Made by a program: the position numbers and the translations under genes. Below are positions 41,718 through 50,915 of a DNA stretch of 64,000 bases, piece after piece. Origin of the DNA: Paludibacteraceae bacterium. GTDB taxonomy: Bacteria > Bacteroidota > Bacteroidia > Bacteroidales > Paludibacteraceae. Positions within the stretch are counted from its first letter, which is position 1. Each line of letters begins with the position of its first letter. The notes below the pieces were generated by a model. That model worked only from the letters and a program-made list of their open reading frames with translations. It did not search any database and was not told the DNA's origin. Location: contig JAFYSK010000050.1 in NCBI GenBank assembly GCA_017559385.1, positions 18,679 through 82,678 of the forward strand, written 5' to 3'.

Positions 41718-43169
41718 ATGAATCCATTAACCATTTTATTAGTTATTGCAGGCTATTTTGCGCTGCTGTTCTTTATTTCGTATTTGGCTGGTCGTAAGGC
41801 GGATAATGCAGGTTTCTTCTCAGGTAACCGCAGCAGCAACTGGCTATTGGTAGCCATGTCCACTATTGGCGCAGCTATCTCAGGTGTGACCTTCGTGAGT
41901 GTACCTGGTATGGTGGCAACATCGGGTTGGGCATATATGCAGATGGTATTGGGCTTTACTGTTGGTCAGTTTCTGATAGCATACGTGCTGATACCATTGT
42001 ATTATAAATTGAACCTCACTTCTATTTATCAATACTTGCAACAGCGCTTTGGTATGAGTACCTACAAGTCAGGTGCGTGGTTGTTCTTTGTGAGCAAGAT
42101 GTTGGGTGCGAGTGTGCGCTTGTTTGTGGTAAGTGAAGTACTTCAGTTGTTGGTATTTGATCGTTTGAGTGTGCCAGTTCCATTCTGGGCCAATGCGATT
42201 ATAACGGTTCTCATTGTATATCTCTGTACTTTTAAAGGTGGAGTTAAATCGCTGATTTGGACCGATTTATTAAAGACCTGCTGCTTGATCTTGTCAGTGG
42301 CATTGTGTATTTATTTTGTGCTTCGTGCTGGTGTGAATATTGATGGTTGGACCAGTAGCGACATGACTCGTTCGTTCTTCTTTGACAATCCTAAAGAAGG
42401 TACCTATTTTTGGAAACAATTCCTGGCAGGTATCTTCTTGGTTATTGCAACAACAGGTTTGGATCAAGATTTGATGCAGCGAACCCTATCATGCAAGAAC
42501 CCACGTGAGAGCCAAAAGAACTTGATTGTGGGTGCGTTGATGCAGATAGTAGTGATAGGTTTGTTCTTGTTCTTAGGCTTCTTGTTGTATGCTTATGCAG
42601 ATCAGATGAATATCGCTCAGGTTGCTAATCTTAAAGGTGATGAAGTGTTCCCATTCTTAGCAACAGGTAATTACTTCCCTGTGATTGTAGGTGTGTTGTT
42701 TATCATAGGCTTTATTGCTGCGGCTTATTCTGCAGCGGGTGGTGCATTGACTGCTTTGACCACATCCTTTACCATTGATATTCTCAATAAGCAACAAAGT
42801 GATGATGCCGCTCTCACGCGTACGCGCACCTTAGTACATATAGGTATGGCGTTGATGATGGCAGCCTGCATTTACGTGATACACTTGCTCAATAACGATT
42901 CAGTCATACAGACTGTGTATAAGGTGGCTAGTTATACCTATGGTCCATTGCTTGGTATGTTCTGTTTCGGAATCTTTACAAAGAAACAGGTAAGAGACAA
43001 ATGGATACCTCTTGTTGTAATTTTGGCACCAGTCATCACCTGGATTTTGGATGTCAACTCCGTAGCGTGGTTTAACGGTTATGTCTTCTCACACGAGCGT
43101 TTGATCTTCAACGCCTTGTTTACTTGTATTGGTATGATGTTCTTGATGAAAAGAGAAGTGAAAGCCTAA
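41718..43169 (+). CDS. Sodium:solute symporter family protein
   Basis: This 483-residue protein has about 13 membrane helices in the SSS fold (N-terminal LTILLVIAGYFALLFFISYLAGRKADN; ISGVTFVSVPGMVATSGWAYMQM; TTGLDQDLMQRTLSCKNPRESQKN). The GLDQDLMQR motif is typical of the sialic acid/sugar-like branch. It probably imports a sugar or amino acid with sodium. It begins 60 bases after the NamZ-family gene, so the substrate may be N-acetylmuramic acid or a muropeptide; this is inference. The intervening bases include an irregular repeat (TCTAACAG...GCGG twice). Confidence 0.88.
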   Translation: MNPLTILLVIAGYFALLFFISYLAGRKADNAGFFSGNRSSNWLLVAMSTIGAAISGVTFVSVPGMVATSGWAYMQMVLGFTVGQFLIAYVLIPLYYKLNLTSIYQYLQQRFGMSTYKSGAWLFFVSKMLGASVRLFVVSEVLQLLVFDRLSVPVPFWANAIITVLIVYLCTFKGGVKSLIWTDLLKTCCLILSVALCIYFVLRAGVNIDGWTSSDMTRSFFFDNPKEGTYFWKQFLAGIFLVIATTGLDQDLMQRTLSCKNPRESQKNLIVGALMQIVVIGLFLFLGFLLYAYADQMNIAQVANLKGDEVFPFLATGNYFPVIVGVLFIIGFIAAAYSAAGGALTALTTSFTIDILNKQQSDDAALTRTRTLVHIGMALMMAACIYVIHLLNNDSVIQTVYKVASYTYGPLLGMFCFGIFTKKQVRDKWIPLVVILAPVITWILDVNSVAWFNGYVFSHERLIFNALFTCIGMMFLMKREVKA

Positions 43170-43194
43170 GAGTTGAATGTTGAGAGTTGAGATA

Positions 43195-43232
43195 AACAAT
43201 AATCGCGAGGTGAGAGCCTCGCGATTGTTGTT
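43195..43232. terminator. Bidirectional terminator between converging genes
   Basis: AACAAT and AATCGCGAGG pair with CCTCGCGATT and GTTGTT around TGAGAG. It lies between the symporter and the converging barrel gene and suits both. Confidence 0.8.
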
Positions 43233-43245
43233 ATGGTGTATAGAA

Positions 43246-44952
43246 TTAGAATTTGTATTTAACACCAAGAAGGAAGTGACATCCTTGTGATTGATATCCA
43301 TAGAAGATGTCATTCTTGCGGTTGAGGTAGTTGTTGAGTTGTAGGTAAACATTTAACCACTTATTGATAGAATATTGTCCACCAATATTGAGTGAAATGA
43401 TAGGGCGGAGTAGTTGTATGTCTTTTGCTACATATGCCCTTCTACTACCCACAAATTGATTCTCGGAATAGATACTCCACTTAGAGTCGATATGTGCGTC
43501 TATACGTGCGTATGCATCCCATTGAGGACGATCAAAAGTAGTTGTTGCCTTGAGGAAATTAGGACTAGTAGGATCCATAGATGGAATACGACCTAAAGGG
43601 TAGAAATAGTAGTTGCCGGCTAGATTAACATCAATAATGTCTTTATAGTGGTAATGTAATTGGGCTCCTACTTTCCACTGTTGTTCATTATGTAACCATA
43701 ATTTATACTCTTGTACACTAGGTGAGTTGTCTTGCAAGATAGCTTCCATATGGCATGCTCCTATATGGTATGCGTAGCCTCCATAGATATCAATGAGCAT
43801 GGTTTTGATAGGGCGAATCTTGAAACCTATTTGTGCATCTACTGGAGTATAAGCGCGGATGTCATTGAATGCAAGCCCTTGCCCGATATTTAGATATCTA
43901 TTGTATCCTAGATACTCTTCTACAGATCCAATACCAATAGATCCCTTAGCATTAGCATATAGGTGAAAGATGTTATCCATCATATTCCACTCAAACTCTA
44001 TGTTAGGTGAAGGTGCGAATGCAATATTTTCCACGGAACTTAATAGTGTACCTGTGCCAATATTCAAATCCACATTTACACCTGCATGCAAACGGATAGA
44101 TTTATGTTTGTACTCATAAAATGGTTCTATGCGTAATGCATGTCTATTAAGTATTGTAGAATCTAGTTTTAGAGTATTATATAACATGTTCTGGACATCA
44201 ATATTGATACCTGCCACATGTTTTTTGTTGGATGTCCAATTTATATCAAAGTGTGTGAGAATTTGATTTTCTACCGTGTATTGAGGGGCAATAAATGCTT
44301 TGTATCCCACTTGAAAACTATATTGTACATCTCCTTTGTGTGTACTTTTCAATCCCATATTGGCAGATACTTGCCATAGGTTTTGATGCTCTACTGGCTC
44401 GCCAATATTGATAGCCAATCCGTGATTGCCATCAAAATATTTTCCGTAATAAGTGAAATAATCATTATTACCTTTGACATCAAAGTACATATCGATATTT
44501 CTAAAGTGGTGCACTAGTTGCATACCAAGTAGGGATTGAGACAATGCATCTCGTCCCCAATATGCGTCATGTGATGCATAGATATTTAGCGCTGTGTGTT
44601 TGGCAGATGCGATCTGATATCCAAACAGCAAGTGGCTATTACGATGTCCTATACCACCTTCTATAATACCATTTAAAGGTGTTTGAGGTGTGAAATCTGT
44701 TTTGGCAGCTTGTAGTGGATGTAGGTTAAAGTCGACTACAAGTGGAATGGAATAAGTAGAATAAACCACTGGGTTAGGTTCTACTTCTTCTTTGATAAAA
44801 TTAGGTATGACCGGAATTTTATTAGCGTGCTGTATCTCAGGTTGATAATCTCGTTCTACTGTCACAACGCGATTGAACACACTATCTTGTGCACTTGTAG
44901 CAGCTACACTAATGAACGCTACAATGAAGATTAATATAAATTTGATTTGCAT
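43246..44952 (-). CDS. Outer-membrane beta-barrel (TonB-receptor-like, no plug)
   Basis: This 568-residue protein has a signal peptide (QIKFILIFIVAFISVAATSAQD) and a short N-terminal extension (VVTVERDYQPEIQHANKIPVIP), then repeated amphipathic strands through to a last strand HFLLGVKYKF with C-terminal Phe, the outer-membrane insertion signature. It resembles the barrel part of TonB-dependent receptors but lacks a plug domain and TonB box. The gene follows the large TPR gene by 3 bases, a pairing widespread in Bacteroidota. Cargo unknown. Confidence 0.82.
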   Translation of the reverse strand: MQIKFILIFIVAFISVAATSAQDSVFNRVVTVERDYQPEIQHANKIPVIPNFIKEEVEPNPVVYSTYSIPLVVDFNLHPLQAAKTDFTPQTPLNGIIEGGIGHRNSHLLFGYQIASAKHTALNIYASHDAYWGRDALSQSLLGMQLVHHFRNIDMYFDVKGNNDYFTYYGKYFDGNHGLAINIGEPVEHQNLWQVSANMGLKSTHKGDVQYSFQVGYKAFIAPQYTVENQILTHFDINWTSNKKHVAGINIDVQNMLYNTLKLDSTILNRHALRIEPFYEYKHKSIRLHAGVNVDLNIGTGTLLSSVENIAFAPSPNIEFEWNMMDNIFHLYANAKGSIGIGSVEEYLGYNRYLNIGQGLAFNDIRAYTPVDAQIGFKIRPIKTMLIDIYGGYAYHIGACHMEAILQDNSPSVQEYKLWLHNEQQWKVGAQLHYHYKDIIDVNLAGNYYFYPLGRIPSMDPTSPNFLKATTTFDRPQWDAYARIDAHIDSKWSIYSENQFVGSRRAYVAKDIQLLRPIISLNIGGQYSINKWLNVYLQLNNYLNRKNDIFYGYQSQGCHFLLGVKYKF

Positions 44953-44955
44953 ATC

Positions 44956-47877
44956 TTACTCGTTAGGGGTTGTGTCCGTAATTTCAGATTTTTCTAGTTG
45001 GGCGATTCTATCTAACTTGCTAACTATTATTTGTGCAATATCGTCTGATTGCTTGTAATTGTTTTGTAGTGCAAGTAAATATTGTTTAGCTTGGAACAAA
45101 TCTTTGTTATCAACATTTATGTCTGCTAATAGGATAAGGCTCTTCGCTAACCAGTATTGGTGTGTGGTTTGCATGGTAGTGAACGACATAATTTCTTGCT
45201 CTGCCATATCTTTAGCTCCCAAATTATAGTGGCATTCAGCCAATCTATACTTTGCCTCGGCTCCCCATGCTGATCGCACTTCTTTAGCCAATAGTGTATA
45301 ATCTGCGATGGCCTCACTATACTGCTTGTTATTAAGATATGCACTAGCACGATAATACAAGGCTTCGTTGTATATAGCATTACTCAAATCTTCCAGTGCT
45401 AACATGGATGTGGCATGCTTGATACTAGCATCGTTATTATTGATGTAATGGCTACATCTCATCATTCCAAGTAGTGCTGTTTGAGCCATATTTTGATCCG
45501 AAGCGGCAGCATACATGCGTTCAAAATAGGTAAGTGCAGTAGAATAATCCTTTTGGTCGTAACTGATTTCTGCCACACGCATGCAAGCTTTTTCCATATA
45601 TGGATTGCCATCTATCTTGGTTAGTTCCATATACTGCTCCTTGGCTTGTTCGTATTGTTCTAGCATGTAGTAACTATTAGCTGCATAATGCATTGCATTC
45701 ACACAGTAGCGGCCTCCGGGACAAAAACGTGTGAGATAAGTGGCCAATCCCGCAGCAGCTTGCTCATAGTTCTGCATCATATATTGCAATTCAGCTGTCA
45801 CAAAGATGAGTGAATCTTCCTGTGTGGTAGATTGGATATTCATCTTGTTTAGTGTTTTGGTATATGCGATATATTCTGCTACATTGTTAGTTTCTACATA
45901 GATTTGCTCCATACCATCCAATGCTGAGTATGCTTCGCTAGTATTAGGATATTTGCTAATTGTTTGCTTGAATGCATCAATAGCTTCTGTATGCAACTGC
46001 AGCGAACGATATGTCATGCCCAGTTCCAACGATGCTCGGGCTCCATAACCGCTGTTATTATATTGCTTTAATAGTTTCTTGTATGCAGTAATTGCCTTAT
46101 CATATTTTTCTAATTGCAAATTAGCGCGTGCTATTTCGTATAACGCATCATCGCCGAAGTCCGATTTAGGATATGTTTGAACAAACTTTTCTAAAGTTTG
46201 CACTTTTTGCTCGTACTGATGCATTAATCCCAATGCATAACCTTGTTGCATCATAGCGTAGTCAGCACTTGTTTTGCCGATGTTAGACACCTGTAAATAT
46301 AAAGCGTGGGCTTCTTCAAACTTGCGTTGGTGGAAATAGCAATCTCCTCTACGATTTAATACATCCGTATAGGTGGAATGATTAGCTTGGATATTAGTAG
46401 CATATTCTTCAAACTGTTTGTTGGCTTTTTCGTATTGCTTTTTATTGAAATATGTATATGCCTCTAAATATTGTGCATTTATCTTGTTTGAAGATTCTTT
46501 ATAATTAGGTTGTTTACTATACTCTTCTAGTGTTTTTAACACTGCATCGTAATCTCCGATTTTGTATTCTGCTTCCGCTTTCAGATAATATGCATCTGTT
46601 TTGTATATAGATGGATTTTCTGTTGCATTGATAATCTCTTTGCACCAATGCAATGTTTGTTGATTATCTTCTTGAAGAAATGCATCCGCTGCTATTTGGT
46701 AGCGCAGATATTGTAGTGTTTGACGGATTTTATCGTTAGGTTGTTGTATCTCCATCAAAGCTTCTACGGCAGCCAGATAATTTTTATTATTCATATACAT
46801 ATCTGCCATGAGAGAATATACTTTATCCATATACTTAGAGTTAGGATATTGACTGATAAAGTTTTTAAATGCAGTAATATTCTCTCCTAATGCTGAGTTT
46901 TGCAAATAGGTAACCTGTACATAATTGTACATGGCCTCTTCTCTAAGTTGATCGTTGATCTTGAACTCAATAGCTGCTGCATAAGATAATTTGGCTTTCT
47001 CCAGGTCGTCTTCCCTTAAGTAGCTATGACCTAGATGCAGGCATGTACTCTCTGCAATAGAGTCTGCTGGAGTCTGTTTTACCTGTTTCAGGTAGTTGAT
47101 AGCATCTTGATATTGTTTCTCTTTGTAGCAAGATATACCTAGCAAGTACAAATCATTACGAACGATGTCTTTTTTCTTGCTTTTGCGCAGTTCATGATAG
47201 GCTTTTAAATGTCTAACAGCATCTGTGTATATGCCTTTTTGATAATAAATTTCTCCCACTAACCGATGCAATTCATCGTTGTAGTCATTATCAGGGTAAT
47301 TTCTCAAGAGTTTCTCAGCTAGTTCGTATACTTTATCATATTGTCCAATGGCGTAATATATTTGCACGATATAATATGGAACAATCTTGCTGTAGTTTCC
47401 AGACTCATCCAATGTAAGGAATTCGCTTAAAGCTTGTGGATACAATTGTTGTTGGTAGTAACAATAACCCATGTAATAGGTTGCTTGCATTGAGTATGGG
47501 TTTTGTTTCTTTTTTAACGGACGCAAAACGGTCAATGCTTGATCATATTCATTTAGATTCACCAACGCATATCCTTTGTAGAATGAAAGTGTACTTTCAG
47601 ATGAGCGAGATAGGTTTTTAGTGTCTATGTTAGCAAAAATCTTTTTTGCCTTATCAAAATTATTCTTTTCTACCTCTAATACTCCTAACATTAATTGAAT
47701 TTCATCGCTATAAGGGGTATAAGGGTATTTACCCAAATATGCCTTGATGTGCTCTTGGGTAAATTTTGCGCGATTTTCAAACTGTTCTTGCAACTTAATG
47801 AAATCAGTTGCATAGTCTTGTGCATAAATGGCGCATGTGCTCAGGCAAATGAATATAGCAATGATGATTTTTTTCAT
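44956..47877 (-). CDS. Large periplasmic TPR-repeat protein, 973 aa
   Basis: A signal peptide (MKKIIIAIFICLSTCAIYAQ) precedes about 24 tetratricopeptide-type helical pairs from the N-terminus to near the end (for example KYPYTPYSDEIQLMLGVLEVEKNNFDKAKKIF; FYKGYALVNLNEYDQALTVL; YEIARANLQLEKYDKAITAY). The structure would be a long superhelix for protein binding in the periplasm. It is cotranscribed with the barrel protein just downstream, suggesting the two form a complex in the outer envelope. No enzymatic domain is seen. Confidence 0.87.
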   Translation of the reverse strand: MKKIIIAIFICLSTCAIYAQDYATDFIKLQEQFENRAKFTQEHIKAYLGKYPYTPYSDEIQLMLGVLEVEKNNFDKAKKIFANIDTKNLSRSSESTLSFYKGYALVNLNEYDQALTVLRPLKKKQNPYSMQATYYMGYCYYQQQLYPQALSEFLTLDESGNYSKIVPYYIVQIYYAIGQYDKVYELAEKLLRNYPDNDYNDELHRLVGEIYYQKGIYTDAVRHLKAYHELRKSKKKDIVRNDLYLLGISCYKEKQYQDAINYLKQVKQTPADSIAESTCLHLGHSYLREDDLEKAKLSYAAAIEFKINDQLREEAMYNYVQVTYLQNSALGENITAFKNFISQYPNSKYMDKVYSLMADMYMNNKNYLAAVEALMEIQQPNDKIRQTLQYLRYQIAADAFLQEDNQQTLHWCKEIINATENPSIYKTDAYYLKAEAEYKIGDYDAVLKTLEEYSKQPNYKESSNKINAQYLEAYTYFNKKQYEKANKQFEEYATNIQANHSTYTDVLNRRGDCYFHQRKFEEAHALYLQVSNIGKTSADYAMMQQGYALGLMHQYEQKVQTLEKFVQTYPKSDFGDDALYEIARANLQLEKYDKAITAYKKLLKQYNNSGYGARASLELGMTYRSLQLHTEAIDAFKQTISKYPNTSEAYSALDGMEQIYVETNNVAEYIAYTKTLNKMNIQSTTQEDSLIFVTAELQYMMQNYEQAAAGLATYLTRFCPGGRYCVNAMHYAANSYYMLEQYEQAKEQYMELTKIDGNPYMEKACMRVAEISYDQKDYSTALTYFERMYAAASDQNMAQTALLGMMRCSHYINNNDASIKHATSMLALEDLSNAIYNEALYYRASAYLNNKQYSEAIADYTLLAKEVRSAWGAEAKYRLAECHYNLGAKDMAEQEIMSFTTMQTTHQYWLAKSLILLADINVDNKDLFQAKQYLLALQNNYKQSDDIAQIIVSKLDRIAQLEKSEITDTTPNE

Positions 47878-47910
47878 ATAATAATATTTTCTTTTGAGCG
47901 ATTTCTCAAA

Positions 47911-49245
47911 TTAGCGTTTACGATTGCGTTTTTTGCGTTGCAAATCGCGTTGATGTTTTCTATTGATTGCTTGTAGTATAAACACAACAACAATCAAAGC
48001 CAATATGATACAAACAAAGAAGACCATTCCCGTGGTCAAATTGTCCCCCTTGACTCTTGACCACATAGCTATCATATCTTCGGTCTTTTCACCGCAATCA
48101 TGCATCAATGCACAACGCTCAATAATTGTTTGATCAGGATAGAATACAGGGTTTGCATGAACAGAATCAGCTCCTTCGCCAAAGAAATAGCTCAAGTTAG
48201 AAGGTTCTGGATTCGATTCTGCATCATTGGCCCACTCTAAGATCTCAGGTGCTGCAATGACGCTAACGTATCCAATCTCTTCCATGTTCAATATCGCATT
48301 TTCTGGCCTACACATGTAGTTGATAAAATAGCTAGCGGCTTTGGTGTTTTTAGCATATTTAGGAATGCACCATCCGTCAAACCACACGTTGCTACCTTCT
48401 GCGGGCACTAAGTATTGTAGGTCAACACCCACTTCAGCGGCCTCTTCAATCGCCCATTGAGCATCTCCCGACCAACTGAGGTTCATCCACACTTGGCCTT
48501 TTGTCATTTGCTCTTTTCCAAAATCTACCTCCCAACCTGCAACATTGTATTTGATATCATTTAGGTACTCCTCTACGCGTGCAATACGCTCTTTGGTTAC
48601 ATTAGCAACTAATTCATCGCGTGTCACTTCTCCACGGGCAATTTCATCTCTGAAGACATATAGCACAACTACTGAATACACATCTCTAAATGCATCTTTC
48701 ATGAAGATCTTACCACTAAACTTAGGATCTAATAGGTCACCTAATGAGCGAATGTCGGATTCATTAACCAAAGCTGTATTGTACAACACTCCTGTTGTTC
48801 CCCACATATAACCTACTGTATAATCTGCTACACATATTGTACTGTCAGGAGCCATTTGCTGGAACTTTTCAACAGCAAAAGGTGAAACTAGTTTGGTATA
48901 ATCCGGAGTTGTTCCAAAGTTCTTATCAATCTTGAGAAGTAAACCTTTTTTCAGCATGCGCTCAATAATGTACTCGGATGGACAAATTACATCATAATCC
49001 TCCTCGGCAACTTCTATTTGGGTTAACATGGATTCGTTGATGTCGAATGTCTGGTATAGTACCTCCACCTCTTCGCCTGTTTGTTCTTTGTACCAAGAAG
49101 GGAAGTTGTTAAGCACATTGGTCATATCTATATAGTCTGCCCAGTTGTAAATCTTCAAGGTATGAGCTCGATCTGCTGCATGTACTGAAGAAACAAATAA
49201 TACAGGCAAAACCAAGCCAATTATTGCACAAAAGAACTTTTTCAT
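47911..49245 (-). CDS. potD: Spermidine/putrescine ABC transporter substrate-binding protein with C-terminal membrane anchor
   Basis: This 444-residue protein is the polyamine-capturing subunit. Signal peptide KKFFCAIIGLVLPVLFVSSVHAAD is followed by LKIYNWADYID, YDVICPSEYIIERM, YMWGTTGVLYN, KGQVWMNLSWSGDA and FINYMCRPENA, all typical of PotD. Unusually, the C-terminus has a membrane helix (GMVFFVCIILALIVVVFILQAI) and a strongly basic tail (NRKHQRDLQRKKRNRKR), so the protein is probably tethered to the inner membrane rather than free. It is last in the potABCD operon. Confidence 0.92.
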   Translation of the reverse strand: MKKFFCAIIGLVLPVLFVSSVHAADRAHTLKIYNWADYIDMTNVLNNFPSWYKEQTGEEVEVLYQTFDINESMLTQIEVAEEDYDVICPSEYIIERMLKKGLLLKIDKNFGTTPDYTKLVSPFAVEKFQQMAPDSTICVADYTVGYMWGTTGVLYNTALVNESDIRSLGDLLDPKFSGKIFMKDAFRDVYSVVVLYVFRDEIARGEVTRDELVANVTKERIARVEEYLNDIKYNVAGWEVDFGKEQMTKGQVWMNLSWSGDAQWAIEEAAEVGVDLQYLVPAEGSNVWFDGWCIPKYAKNTKAASYFINYMCRPENAILNMEEIGYVSVIAAPEILEWANDAESNPEPSNLSYFFGEGADSVHANPVFYPDQTIIERCALMHDCGEKTEDMIAMWSRVKGDNLTTGMVFFVCIILALIVVVFILQAINRKHQRDLQRKKRNRKR

Positions 49246-49256
49246 AAAATAACTGA

Positions 49257-50117
49257 TTACTTTTCTTGTTTGTTATGTTGTTTGTGTGTCCTTATATTCA
49301 TAATAATTAACAATATGAGAATTGTTAAGAATATTAGAGAGAATAGTGGTCGTAATTCAGGTGTCAAACCACCTTTACGAGCATCAGCATAGATGAAGGT
49401 TGATAATGTCTCTAGTCCATTACTTCCCTTTGTAAAGAATGTTACACCAAAATCATCAATACTCAAGGTTAAACTTAACAAGAAACCACTAATCATTCCG
49501 GGCCACAATTCAGGCATCATTACCTTTCTCAAAGCTTGGAATGGGGTAGCGCCCAAGTCTAGCGCGGCTTCATAAATATTAGGATCCATCTTACTCAACC
49601 TTGGTAAAACACTTAATACTACATATGGAGTACAGAACACCACATGTGCAGCTACTACAGTACCTAAGCCACGACTGATACCCAAGAATACGAATAGCAA
49701 GAACAAACTAATACCCGTCAGAATATCTGGGTTAATCATAGGAACACTATTAAGGAATGTTAATGCTTTTCTTCCCTTAGGTTGCATGTGGTATATACCA
49801 ATAGCTGCTAATGTACCTAGTATGGTTGATATAATCGCAGAACATAGTGCTATAATTATGGTGTATAAAATGGCGCGATACAAGTTGGGATCCACTCGTA
49901 CTTGTGCTACAGTATCATAACCAGTGAATAGATTCTCATATAATCCAAAGGTAAAACCTGTCCAATTACCAAACACCTTACTTTGTGTGAACGAGAATAT
50001 AATAATCAGTAGGATAGGAGCGTATAGTACAATCAATAATAGCCACAAATATGACTGAGCAGCAATGCGCTCCCAGATACTTCTAGTCTCTAGTTTTGTT
50101 GTTTTTTTCTTTTCCAT
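49257..50117 (-). CDS. potC: Spermidine/putrescine ABC transporter permease PotC
   Basis: Six membrane helices in 286 residues (LWLLLIVLYAPILLIIIFSFTQ at the N-terminus). The ABC permease EAA loop is present (YEAALDLGATPFQALRKVMMPELWPGMISGF), which docks on PotA. LSIDDFGVTFFTKGSNGLETLSTFIYADAR is the PotC landmark. The start at 50117 (MEKKKTTKL) is preferred, since a longer frame overlaps potB. It belongs to the potA-potB-potC-potD operon. Confidence 0.94.
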   Translation of the reverse strand: MEKKKTTKLETRSIWERIAAQSYLWLLLIVLYAPILLIIIFSFTQSKVFGNWTGFTFGLYENLFTGYDTVAQVRVDPNLYRAILYTIIIALCSAIISTILGTLAAIGIYHMQPKGRKALTFLNSVPMINPDILTGISLFLLFVFLGISRGLGTVVAAHVVFCTPYVVLSVLPRLSKMDPNIYEAALDLGATPFQALRKVMMPELWPGMISGFLLSLTLSIDDFGVTFFTKGSNGLETLSTFIYADARKGGLTPELRPLFSLIFLTILILLIIMNIRTHKQHNKQEK

Positions 50118-50124
50118 AATCCTC

Positions 50125-50913
50125 TTACCTATTAATATCCTCTTTGTCGCCTCCAAAGAAACTTGTTAGACCGATGATGATCAGCATGATGAGCGATAGT
50201 GCTGCACCATAGTTCCACATGGCTATACCTCCTTCGCCGAAACTACGCTGAATCAACGAACCAAACAAAGTGACTTTATTGTGTGTTAATAATTCAGCAA
50301 TTGCAAATGTAGATACTGTAGGCATAAATACCATCACAATTCCAGAGTATATACCAGGCATGGACAGAGGCAAAGTCACTTTGGTGAACACTTGTTTGCG
50401 ATTTGCACCCAGATCGTGAGCTGCTTCAATCAAGCTAGTATCCATCTTTTGCAAGGTATTGTAGATAGGGTATATCATAAATGGCAAGAAATCATATACC
50501 ATACCAAAAATCAGTGCACCTTCACCTAGAGGCAAACCAAACATGTGGAATAATTCTACGGTAGCAATTGTACGCAATAAGAAGTTAATCCACATCGGCA
50601 AGATAAACAACATTGCTATTACATGTGGTGTCTTAAAGTCTGCCATTGCCATGATGTATGCGGCAGGGTATCCAAGTAATAGACAAATTATAGTTGTTAT
50701 CAGAGCAATACCAATTGAGTATATAAAACTATTTAGATACAATGAATTAGTGAAGAAACTAACAAAATTCAGTATCGTAAATTCACCATTAGGATTAGTG
50801 AAGGCATATACACCAATCAAGACCAACGGTAGAGCCACCAAGCATAGCAAGAATATGGCATATGGCCATGCCCATGTACTGCGCGATTGTAATTTTATTT
50901 TCCAATTACTCAT
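50125..50913 (-). CDS. potB: Spermidine/putrescine ABC transporter permease PotB
   Basis: This 262-residue permease has six membrane helices and the EAA loop (IEAAHDLGANRKQVFTKVTLPLSMPGIYSG). WINFLLRTIATVELFHMFGLP matches the PotB family. It pairs with PotC to form the polyamine channel. The start is 2 bases after the potA stop. Confidence 0.94.
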   Translation of the reverse strand: MSNWKIKLQSRSTWAWPYAIFLLCLVALPLVLIGVYAFTNPNGEFTILNFVSFFTNSLYLNSFIYSIGIALITTIICLLLGYPAAYIMAMADFKTPHVIAMLFILPMWINFLLRTIATVELFHMFGLPLGEGALIFGMVYDFLPFMIYPIYNTLQKMDTSLIEAAHDLGANRKQVFTKVTLPLSMPGIYSGIVMVFMPTVSTFAIAELLTHNKVTLFGSLIQRSFGEGGIAMWNYGAALSLIMLIIIGLTSFFGGDKEDINR

Positions 50914-50915
50914 AC

